A DNA stretch of 64,000 bases from Doris montereyensis (Eukaryota > Mollusca > Gastropoda > Nudibranchia > Dorididae). Positions 44,939 to 56,499 of the stretch are shown here, one piece after another. Location of the stretch: the NCBI GenBank assembly GCA_037039925.1, contig JAXRKP010000174.1, positions 124,001 to 188,000 on the forward strand. The letters run 5' to 3'. The number at the start of each line of letters is the position of its first letter. Position 1 is the first letter of the stretch. Under the pieces are notes generated by a model. The model saw only the letters and a list, made by a program, of their open reading frames with translations, did not search any database and had not been told where the DNA came from. A program made the position numbers and the translations under genes.

Positions 44939-46759
44939 AACGAAATAATACTTACGAATATCCATGAAGTACTGATCGAGGTCCGTTGAAAAAGTCGCCC
45001 TGGCTCCATCATCGCTGCGAGTCGGGCAGGTCGAGTCACTGTCGCTGACTTCTATTTTTAGTCAGCCAGGCCGGGTTGAAAATCGGGAGAAGGTGGGTGC
45101 AGTAAATGTCACATTTTGAAGTGAACACATATCGAACACACATAAAAATTAGTCCACGATGAAGAGCAGACATTACTTTATCAGAAACCGGAGCACGTCG
45201 AATTTTTTGTCCCGATTTTGAGGTGAAATTTTGAAACTTTCATATTCACTTCGACTGAATGACTGCCAATTGCAGTTTCAAACAAACCTCCAGAGGTTAG
45301 GGCTTGTGTCACATGGTTTTAAAGGTCAATTTCTGGCCTTTCTATTGGTCTATACTTTAGTCTGATCCTATTTTGTCTAGGGCGACAATCGCCGTGTAAA
45401 GCTACCGACCTCCCGACATTTTACTGGTCATGAGCCGCACGGCATCACGGGGCTGAGTGTGTATCTTTTCTCGATGTTAGTTCAGTTTCTCATACAAATT
45501 TCAAACAAACTGATAAAAGATTGAAGAAGATGAAAGAAAGACGTGAATGTCGATATAAATTTTATTGCAAGAAGTAATGATTTAGGTGTGAAAATATGCT
45601 TGTGAAGTTAGACTACAATTACAATCTTCGCTAAGGCCGACTTTGTGGTACCTATTATTATTGCAAAAATAATAATTTCTCAAGAAAACGTCATTTTAGC
45701 GGACGAGATAGAATTTTATTTTTAGTGTGAAAAAACTACAATTCGAGAAAAATGCAAGTAAAGAAGTCAAAATAAAATAAAACAAATCAAATGCTTCCCT
45801 GTTTGTAGCAGTTAGCAGCCCCCTTACTTTTTCGACAGTCTCTGGCATTGTTAATGTTACTAATGTAAAGAGGATTAATGAAAACACGTCAAAATGACCA
45901 GTTTTTTTTTTGTTTTTTCCTCTATTCTATATCCTATGATTGTGCGCGTGTTTACATACACTGACGGGCAGCACCTCTTAAATCACACGCCGAAGGGACA
46001 AGAGGTGTCTACAGAAACCAGGTCACCTCAGTATTGCCACATTTAGCGATTAACCGCCAATATACTCAGTCTTTGTGTAATTTACGTCAAAATTATTTTC
46101 ACCTACAAAATATTTTGTAAAAAAAAATTATAGGTCATATATGGACATTTTTCTGCTGCAAACTTGTTTAGATAAATGATCGTTCTACCAGAATATGCAA
46201 AGAACAGAAACTCTACCTTTTGGTCCCAAAAACTTAAATTTAAAACAGGAGTAGAGCAAGACGTTTACAATAACATGACCACCAACATCAAACCATTGTC
46301 TTACTCATGTCCATTCTTCCTTTCTACGTAGGGTGACTTTATAAATATAAAATATTAATTTAAAAAGTATTAGTTCCATCCATCCATTCTTCACAAGCGA
46401 TGTTACAAAAAAACTTGTCACAACTCTTTATCTTAATCTTATGTTCTCCAAGCTTGACTATAGACAATGACATTAACTAGTGAAGTTTTGTCAGTAGTGG
46501 GGATACATTTTCAAATTTTCGTTTTTTAAAGATAAAATCTGGCTGCATTGTTTTGAAGTTGATTTTTTCTTGCGGGAGGCCAAACAACGGAATTACATTA
46601 TAGTTTATACAATCAAAAGTTGAAAAAAGAATAAAATTCAAAGCTGCAACTTAAGTTTATAAATGTCTTGATGGAACAACACCTAGCTATCTTCAGTCTT
46701 TTACTTTTAAATGTTTACTGGTCTGACATTAAGATCGTCTGCTGATACTTCTACTCTAG
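44939..46759. other. Gene-free stretch
   Basis: A minus-strand block ending in a GTAAGT-like donor (44949-44954) reads SDSDSTCPTRSDDGARATF but has no start and no partner exon. Otherwise AT-rich, with several CTAGTAGTAG patches near 46755. AGATCT runs at about 44790-44850 lie just outside on the left. No supportable gene. Confidence 0.35.
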
Positions 46760-47306
46760 TAGTAGTAGTAGTACTCCCAAAAGTAAACTAGTGCTGGTAC
46801 TGATACACGATCTTTCGCATATTTATGGCCCATTTGTGCGGAATGCCCTCCCAGTCTTAGAGACTCAATGTCACATTTTAGGAAAACCCCCAAGACACAT
46901 CTAACTAGCTTATATAAAGCTTACTTTCTTAAAAATAATAATTATTACGGATGTATTTATCCAGTGACTGTGACTACTGTGAGTGAAGAAGTTGAAATTT
47001 TTGTGTGTGTGTGTGACGTATGTGCGTTTGTGAAATATGAAATTATTATTTATGACAGTAGGCCTATTTACCGTTAAACAACTTTCTTCGCCTCGTTTGC
47101 ATTGTTGTTTTTTCTTGATTTCTTGTCATAAATCGCACACATTCATGTAGCTTGATGTATGAAATTCATATTGTGTATCAATATCATATTCATATGTAAC
47201 ACATGTATAATATTTTTCTTAAAATATGTAATATTTGTAATGCACCTAGAGCCTTGTAGGAATGAGTACGCACTAGAAATGTACATTATAATTATTATTA
47301 TTAAAG
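46760..47306 (+). mobile_element. 3' tail of a CR1/Jockey-like LINE
   Basis: Frame fragments ending in RDSMSHFRKTPKTHL (46868 onward), with ARSF and NALP contexts just upstream in other frames, match the conserved end of the ORF2 of CR1/Jockey-type non-LTR elements (WNxLP...FKxxLKTHLF). The 3' UTR has TGCACCTAGAGCCTTGTAGG and ends in ATTATAATTATTATTATTA (47284-47302), the ATT tail expected of such elements. Only the last few hundred bases are present, consistent with 5' truncation during insertion. Clade is a judgement from the tail. Confidence 0.6.
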
Positions 47307-48910
47307 AGAGAGAGGACAGGCCATTTGGCGGCTGTTACTGGTAGGTTATACTTATTTCCTTTCCGCTTTCATTTATCTTGCTGTTTCCTACTCTTAGTAG
47401 TCTTAGTCTTAGTTCACCCTGAGCTTAATGGATATGGTAGACACAGTAAAATTAAATGAAAAAAAAAAAAGCAAATGGACAGCGACACCATGTCTGTAGT
47501 AAGGAAGAAACTTGATTCTGGCCAAACCAACTGCCACTGACAATGCAACGCTCAGGTTAGCAAGGCGGCCGACGACGGGTGAGTAGTGAGAGTAAAAGGG
47601 ATTGTAACTGTAATTATTATGTAATGCATAGGCGACACCGTCGTATTGCCATTGCAACCTACGGCAGCCACGACATCCTTAATCGCCTTCTATGACACGC
47701 ATGGACAGAGAGATGGCGGGGTACCTATAGGGGGAGAACATAGTCTCAAACACAAACTTCAAACCTTGACTTTTGTGATGGTAATCGGTGATCTCTCAAC
47801 GGAAGAAAGACAGACTACAAACCCTGCCATATGATGTTAATATTTTTAACAATACACCGCCGTACAACACTACAGATTTACCTGTTGTACCGGTACTGTG
47901 TTAATAATAATTATGATCTTAACTTTGATATTAATAGATAGTAGCTTGGCTATATTATATTGTAATGCGAAAAGGCAGCACCCTCGTTCCGTTCTTTGTG
48001 TGTAGTGTGAGACAGGTGGAGAGAGTTTCTGATCTGGACTTTGTCTGACGCCAACACCATAATGAAACAACGCAAAGCGTCTCTCTGACTCTGAGAGTGA
48101 GAGTCTCACAATCCACACACAATAGAGCAGGCCTTGTCGTAGTCTCATAAAAAAAAAACTTTCTCCCTAAAAAAAATGAGAAAAATTTTCCAATGTCCTT
48201 AAATTTCGTGGAACAGTGTAGAGCTGCTTTCCCTCTCACTAAGAATACAAGCTCTTTTGTGGCCAGAGGCGACATCTCTTTTCTTTTCTATCCATCTGCT
48301 CCTTTTTGCTCTATCGTCATGCCTCCTCTTCTTTCTACTTCTTGGTCTCTCATTTTGGGACAACCTCCCTTTAGTAGTGGACGCCTCATTTCCTGTGAGA
48401 CACAACTGTAACTGTAAGACACGAAAAGGGGATCCTGGAGGTTGAGGTGAAGAAAGACAAGGGTTCAGCCTAAAAGTACAAATATAAATTAAATTTAAAA
48501 TGGATACCATTCTGCAGCGGAATGTGAGAGGTGTTAGTTAGAGCAAATTCAAGAGACCTCTTGCCCTGACAATGCAGGAGAGTAAAAAAAGAGAAACTTA
48601 AGGTAAAACTAAAAGGATACACCTGTATACAGGGTAATAACAATAATAACATTAAATTAACACTTCACTTTTATTCCATAATTCTTGTCACTTCACCCAT
48701 CTGGAGTTGAACACCAGTATAAAAGTGGTGGCTGCTCACTGCTACTACTGTCAGCCATTCATCTCATAAATCTTTCACTATCTGTTCTGTATACCTATCA
48801 CTATCAGTGCAGTTAACACAAACATGTATGAAATAGAAAACTTTTTATCCCCCACCTAAAAAGACGGTAAGTTAATTACCGATGTCACTGTCAGAGATAA
48901 ACTACATTAA
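47307..48910. other. Gene-free stretch
   Basis: Several overlapping open frames on both strands (47409-48510) show no domain and no consistent splice structure. Poly-A and GA-rich runs are present. Nothing is supported. Confidence 0.4.
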
Positions 48911-49469
48911 GGCCCCTTTACACATACAGTTGATTCATCGACAAACTGTACGATATCGAAAGGATGGCGGGAATCCTATCAACTTCTTGATAAACCTGAG
49001 CGTGGAAACGAGCAATCCTCTCAATATCGAAGGGTTCTCAGTCCAGGCGGCAGATACTTTTCCACAGGCGAACTGAAGGATGAGTTGCGTCGAGGGAGTG
49101 ACTGCTTTGAATATTTGATGTTGCCGCAGGCGGAGTTAAAAATGCAGCCTAAACAATTACCTAAATATTAGTCAAATCAGAAAAATAATATGATTTTCTT
49201 GATCAGCGACCCAAAATTAGTGAAAATCACACGGGAACGCAATTTAATATATTTGTGTGTTTTGTTTTTGTTCAAACGGTTGAATTTCGCGCAAATTAGC
49301 TACAACTAAAGTACAACAGTCCAAGGACTGAGTTTAAAGATAAAAACTTCATCTAACGGAACTTCTCTCGTCGCCAAACTGTCAGTTCAATGATGACCCA
49401 GATCTGATCTAGCGTCTGTCGGTTAAACAATCATTTTGTCGATGAATCAACTGTGCGTTTGAAGGCCCC
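48911..49469. mobile_element. MITE with 35-bp terminal inverted repeats
   Basis: A 559-bp non-coding segment. The left arm 48911-48945 and right arm 49435-49469 are inverted copies. Both contain CAGTTGATTCATCGACAAA exactly, preceded by GGCCCCTTTACACATA on the left and GGGGCCTTCAAACGCA reading in from the right. The terminal GGCCCC/GGGGCC resembles Harbinger-type MITEs, but no clean target duplication is visible, so the superfamily stays open. It lies about 0.8 kb past the 3' end of RPL12. Confidence 0.75.
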
Positions 49470-49915
49470 TTTATAATTAATAATAGTGCTTTGTCTAACG
49501 TAGACCTCTCTGTCTGTGAATTCGTAACTTGTAAACTTCACATTTCTTGTCATTTCGGATTTTCCTCCATCCATCCCCCCCCCAAAAAGGCATCTCGATC
49601 CTCCGAATTCAGAAAGTAGCATCTGTTATAAAATAAGGTTCAAATCAAAGCACACTTGTATGTTTGTTTGATGGAAATCTTTTTTTTATGCCATCGACCA
49701 TAATATTCAGTTATCTTGAGAGGGAACTCAAAATTTGTTTGATTGAAATTTACTCTATTCTATATATGCTGAGATCTCTGGAGAATCAAGAAGAAACAAC
49801 TAGATGAAAGCAAAGTACAAGCGTGAAAAAAGATGTAGGACATACCACTAAAATACCAGCATTGCCTGCTAAACAACCAAGATTGTTTTATTTGATTAAT
49901 TTGAAATTAACGCGC

Positions 49916-50010
49916 AGCCATTGCGATGATCTCAGGGTGAATTAAGAGGAAATGGTATCGGTAAGGTGAAAGATAAGTGAAAAAAAGTAAGACCTACCAG
50001 CAGTCCCCAC
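49916..50010. repeat. Dispersed repeat, copy 1
   Basis: CCATTGCGATGATCTCAGGG ... GACCTACCAGCAGTCCCC is similar to 52453-52550 (CCATTGTGGTGATTTCAGGG ... GACCTACCAGCAGCCCCG), in the same orientation with the same internal spacing. Unknown family. The second copy lies in the last intron of RPL12. Confidence 0.6.
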
Positions 50011-50204
50011 ACCAACCAAGATGAAGTCGAGAGAAAACGGCAAAATAAAAGACGTGAAACTACATGTAGTAAAAGAATGAATAGAAAAAAGTTGGACCTA
50101 CCACTACAAGTAACACACTCTCCCCAATCTTACAAATAATTGCAACTACAATCTTCACATAATTGGAAATAAAACACATAGAATGCAGGATATTTTTTAT
50201 TTTC

Positions 50205-50210
50205 TTTATT
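50205..50210 (-). terminator. RPL12: Polyadenylation signal of RPL12
   Basis: AATAAA on the minus strand, about 22 bases after the TAA stop of the last exon, within an A-rich stretch that would become the transcript end. Confidence 0.6.
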
Positions 50211-50231
50211 TTAACATTTTCCTTGATTCAT

Positions 50232-53200
50232 TTATTCATTGGGGCACTCAATCTCTCCACTATTAATCTTTTCAATGACTGAATGTGGGGCCATTTTGTC
50301 AATGGTGCAGCCAATAGACTGAGCAGTGCCTGTAAAACAAAACAAAAAATAATTATTAGAATTAGTAACTAAAAACACAAAAACTAGGTGATTTCACCAT
50401 GAACCATGCATGTCAATTAACTGGAAGCTTCCTGAATGTATTGATTGTCTAGTATTAAGTGAGAAGAACTAGATTCGTTGATAAAATTGCTGAAAACTCA
50501 AGAAAATCGCACCAATTTTCTTAAAGACATCAAATGTTGTATTGATTTTTTAATTTAATTGTTAGAATATTGGAAACAAACATGCCTACAGACAATTCAG
50601 GTCAGGATGAAGTTTCAAATATAAAGTATGTTGATTAAGTGAATGAAAATGTTGGGAAAACATGCAATTTTAACCAAATGAAACGTCATTTCTAGTACAA
50701 AATTCCTCAAATGAAAGATCTTGAGATCGTTTAGAAACTAAATGCAAAATATGAGTACTCTTAGTCTTAGTAGACTGGCAACAGTTTGAATTCACCCACA
50801 TCCATATTTAAGGATAGGCTTATCTCTGGGGATTTATCTTGCCCAGACTGCCTTGGGATCTTTAACGTGCAGTTTTGTGATCTACAACTCGATACAACCA
50901 AACCCCAATACATTTAGGCCCAGAGGTAAACATCTTACATGTGGACCAGAGTCCACCACATGGCAACAGAGCCTTTGACACAAAATGAACAACTAATTTA
51001 GAATCATATTACAATCAACTACGTATGTACTGATGTCCTTGGGGAGCAGAAAAAAAGATCACTACATCTGTAGGTGCAAACCGATACTGAACTTTTCCTC
51101 ATGATTACACTAAGCAAGCAAAAGTCTAGGTAAGCATAGTTAACAAATGCATGCTGTACTCGTACATTATCTAGATGGATCGTTAGACTTCTTTGGTTTT
51201 ATTTTAAAGCAATTATTCAAATTTTTAAGCAGAAAAAACCCCCATCAATACACGATAATGCATTTTTTTTTAAAAACTAGAGGACGGGAACAAATTAATT
51301 TCACTACAGTACAACAGATTGAACATTACAACTGTCAATGGGGGTTACCAACTATCAAAATTGATACCAAAAGCAACCAAGCAGAAAATTCTACTTCTTC
51401 ATCTAAATGTCATTCTACACATAATAGGGAAGTACATAATCCAATGACGGAAGAGCAAACTTTTGTCACTGTTTTGGAAGTTTTCAATGCTTTTCCCACT
51501 CATTTACAAACCTTAGGTAAAACCTAAGCCGTTTGAAATTTTCCTTCATAGCATTATTGGATTTTTTAAAACCTCTAGAAAACATATGTTGTGAAAAACT
51601 TAAAAAGCTAGCAATTCATAATAATATATTTGCTTAGTTATATGGTAGAGCATTGTTGAAGGCAACTTCATAAGAAGTGGGCGAATGTTGACTTTGTGTG
51701 AATTTTGTTTTACCTTCACGGTCAATATTAACTCAAGACTACAATTGTCCCATAGGTGCAATCACGCAACACTTACGCTATAGTACATCACAACGTGCCC
51801 GGGCCATCACTATGCAATTGCAGTATGGAGCATCTTCTAGGTTCATTATTCACTTCGTTTCCTACCAGAACGAACTCTCTATCGTGAACGGTTGATTTTT
51901 CAATGTTTTTTAATACTGCTGGCAGGGCACGCCTTTGATGTAATCCATTTCCCGGCGTTTATTTACAAACTACTACCACCTACCACTGCGTCAGAAACAA
52001 CATAGACTGCACTGTGTTCTATCAGTTTACCGGCTCATCGTTTTCATCTATTTATTGATGGAAGTAGCGTGTGTGTGAATAGCGTCTCCACCCCAAAAGA
52101 TTTTTAGCTTCTCAATATCACCCTTCCACACTCACACAAACTAACAACATATAGCCTATTTTATTGGTACCCCTATATGAAGTTTGATCACTTATGAAGA
52201 GAAAATTATAAAAAATAAGTTATATTTTTCGTACCAAGCATAGCCTAGGCATAATCTTGTGTCGGACCTTTGGTAGTCTTATGAGTAAGACGATTAAATA
52301 AATATCAAATCAATTAAGTGTTTCCACTCGTCATCTAGCCTAGGCACTGACACGACACATATTTCAGGATTATTAAAGTTTCACCTGACACTTTGAAAAA
52401 GTCCATAATCAAACGCTCAACACTTGAGATTGTTTGCCAATTTACCCTGTCCACCATTGTGGTGATTTCAGGGTAACTAAGGAGAAACAGCAAGATAAAA
52501 GACAAGTGAAAGTAAAAAGAAAGGAAATAGGACCTACCAGCAGCCCCGCCACACACTCGAGAAAGAGACTTTTCAATGCTATGACACTACAAAAGCCTGG
52601 GGGACTGGAGAAAAAAAGGGAAGAGGTCCAGAACCACACTCAACACGGCTGGCACGACGTTTTTACCTAAAACCTCTTTTAAACAGGTGCCACTGAAGAG
52701 TTTCTTATGACATGCTGCGTGGCCTTTTTCTTGATTCATCTGTCTGGAACAATTTTGAAAACCTCCTCCAAAGTGATGTTGCCATTGTGCTTGACTGGAG
52801 AAAAAAAGTGTTAAGAGTAGAAGAAACAAATGAGTCCAGAATAGGAGAAAACATTCAATTATTTCACTTGAGAGACGATAACGTTTTGGAGGCAGAATCC
52901 AAATTTTGTTTTACAAAATTGCTTGCACTAAATGACGTAAACAATCAACAAAAAACATGAAATGGGACAAAGTTTGGTGAGTGAGTACTTTCATGTTTTC
53001 TTTTTGAAATTCCTCAATGCCTGTCCACAGGGCCAAGGCGTATACTGTTCCTATTTTCTGTACGTTGTTTGGTGTGAAATGACCACCCTATGGACAGGAC
53101 TGTACTGGTCTGTCACAGAACTAACTGGTTTATAACACCATAAATGTAGGGAGACCCTCAAAAGCATAAGTATGAAAGATTTGATTCAATCCATTATTTT

Positions 53201-56200
53201 GTTGTAGTCTGGACAAAGTTATTTTAAAACACCATGTATGTTCTTGATTGCATAAATATTGGTTCATTTCTGTCAAAATATCTTCCCAATTCCAAATTAA
53301 TTTGTATAATAAGTGCTCTTTGTATTTCTGTTACAGTGAGATGATTTATTTTTACAATTCCTACATTGTGCCATGTATCAAACTATATACGTAGAAGCTT
53401 ATTTCATTTTGAATTATAGCGTAAAATGATACCAGAAGTGGAAGAGAGGACACACACACAACCATTACAGCTAATTTACTATTTTTTCACTTTCTTTCTG
53501 TCATTTACCAGAATTTTAATGAGGAAAACCCAACCATTACTTACTATTTTTCAGAGGTTCTTTCAGAGTTCTTTCTTTGATGATCAAAGCAGCGGCACTG
53601 GGCACCACTTCTACTTTAGCCTGCCTGTTCTGAACAACCAGCTTCACAGTGATTTTCAGACCCTTCCAGTCTTGCGTTCCTTTCTGGATGTCATCACCAA
53701 TTTTCTTGGGAGACTGGTGGCAAAACACAGAGGACATATTAAAAACATTGAAAACAGTAAAGAAAAGTTTTAGCTAAAGAGACACCAGATAAAAAATAAT
53801 TAACATGATAAAGATATTACATTCTTCTCGGACTACAGATAGCTTTTATTTTACACATCAGCGAATATTCTGTCCCTTGGAGTCTATAGAAAGACAAAGC
53901 ATGCTCAATTGCTTCTAAGGATGACATGAAATTTCATTTCCATACACCTTTGCAGATATCAAGATTCAAACAATCCAGATTCCAGGTTAAGCAATAGGCA
54001 GGCATGTAGGAATTTTCTTAAGATCTCCGTAGCGGATATTGCCATTTCAGTTAATTTACCTTTGTTGTGCCATGAATTGGAGCATGCTTACGACTGAAAT
54101 GACCATGCTTATGTGTGTGTAGTTTATAGCAAAATAACAGGAATAAATATATGTGCTTTTGGGGCGAAGTATGTTTGAGGACAGCGTACACTAATTACTG
54201 GGAAAGCAGGGGGAAGTGAAAACTGCAAATATTCAATTTAATTCAGTCCTAGCCTAGGGCTGAAATAGTTACTGAATGAGGAGGAAATGAAATGACACCA
54301 ACTCACCAATCCGAGGGGACCAATTTTGGGGCAAGAAGATGTGGCTGGAACTTCACCACCAACCGCTCTGCAATAAACTGTGAAGTTCAAGAACAAAAAT
54401 TAATAAGCTTTTCCTACAATGCTATGTATGGTGCAAACATGTTACTGGAAAACATACTTATATTTTATATGTTAGCCTATGCTCCTACAATAGGCTATGA
54501 AATTAACTAGGGCCTGAATTGGAAAGACAAACTTGTAATTAAAAGCCATCAAGCATAAAGAAATAAAAATATTAAAGCACTAGTAGTTTTTAAAGACAAT
54601 CAAGGGAGGTTATGTCCCAGTCACCTAGAAAAAAACCCACATGCAGGGCTTGTATCTAAAATTTATTAGAGAACTTGCGCTCTCTTTTCTGAGTTTATTT
54701 TATTTTAGGAGGATCTAGAATCTAGATCGATACTTTCTTTTAGATGCTTGAATAATTTCTCTTTCATTTCATATAGATGTATGACATGCATTCATATTAT
54801 CCTTGACATTGTTCAGGTGAAAGTAGAATTTCGTTCTGATCCATTTCTAGATCTAACCTTCTATTCTAACATGAGTCTGATTCACCATTAAAATTTACAG
54901 CAATTGCCTCTGTAAACATCTTCATTCCACAAGGATTAAAAAAAGAAGAAAAAAGCCCTTTCCCAGCAGGCACACACGTGTGTATTTGTCAAGAAGTTTC
55001 ACTTGTCTTAAAAAATTAACGGGCCAATAACCAGTAAAAAGCAATTTCGATCGAGTAGACGTGTACTTTCATTGTAATGTACTCTCCACTTCCCGAAAGC
55101 AATACAAATAATATATAAATTTTAGTTTCAACGCTAATGAGCTCCCAACACACACTGGTATTTTCGAAAATGGGTCGGGCACATTGAAATGCGCAATGTT
55201 GGATTTTAGCGGGCGCAATGGGTTAAATATAATCTTTAACATCAAACATTTGGGTCTGAAATAATAGTTTATTATAAAAATTCTAAATATAGAGTGAACT
55301 AACACCAATTCCACGACCTTAAACAGTAACCCAAGAAAAGCAGCTGCCCTTTATTTAGGGCCAGACACCTAGGCTTCTTTAATGGAAATTTCCACTTTCT
55401 TTACAAGGTGTATGATGTAGTGTGACCGTTGAGTTCATAGTTAAACATTTTAAACAATAGCTAATGAGATTACAATTTATTTTAAGCTCGTGGCTTTCCA
55501 GTAACCTCATTATCATTTGTCAAAGTGATGCTTTCCCATTCAACACACTCCACGCAAGTCCAAGTTGATTACACATCTATCGCTATTGTTTAGTCCTAGG
55601 TTAAGTTTTTTGGTTGCATTAACATCTCAATATGAATTCCTTATTCTTTCAACTTATAGAAAATGCATGTTTTATATGTCTTTTATCATCTGTAAATGTG
55701 AACTCCTTGTTCAAGCTAAGTCTAAATCTAGCTTCACCAGTTGCACACATTCGTTTTCATGCAAATGGCTGGAGCTGTAAGGTCACTTCAGTTAACACCG
55801 CATGATCTGCCAACCATTATTTTTGGTTTAGCCTACTGCTAGAACATTTAAATATGATTTCTGTACTATAAAAAAGAAGCGTAAATCTATAACCCAATAA
55901 AAAAGATAAGCATTACCAATTTGACCACCTAATAACAGAAATTGGACCACTTGATTGTTGTTTAACTATGAACTCAAAGGTTAAACTACGTCACAAACCA
56001 TGCAAGGAAAACGAAAATTTCCATTAAAAAGCCTAGGTGTCTGGACTTAAATATAGGGCCTGCGCGCCTCCGGGCCAATCGCAACACGACCTAAATAAAA
56101 GCCAGGCGCTTTTCTTGGATTAAAAATAGATACTCATCTAGTTCGATTTGAGCTCAATAAATTTTTAGACGAAACAAGGTTTAACTGCTTCTAGAGTTGA

Positions 56201-56409
56201 AAATGACTGGCAGAAAGGATGACTTTTAAGCATGACAGACACTTGTGACATTGCAGGCGTAAATGTGAATATATTAAAAAAAAAAAAAGTTTAGGTGGTC
56301 GAATTGTGGTAGACTAGATCAACTGCACGCAAAATTTTTGGTGTGGAACCAAGAATACAAGAATCTAGTTCTTGTATGAGGGAGAGGGAGGGAGAGGAGG
56401 GAGAGGAGA

Positions 56410-56499
<90 letters not shown>

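Noticed and set aside
52335..52556. Minus-strand frame in RPL12 intron 4
   Set aside because: Within a repeated segment (also at 49916) and not matching any part of RPL12; not needed to complete the protein.
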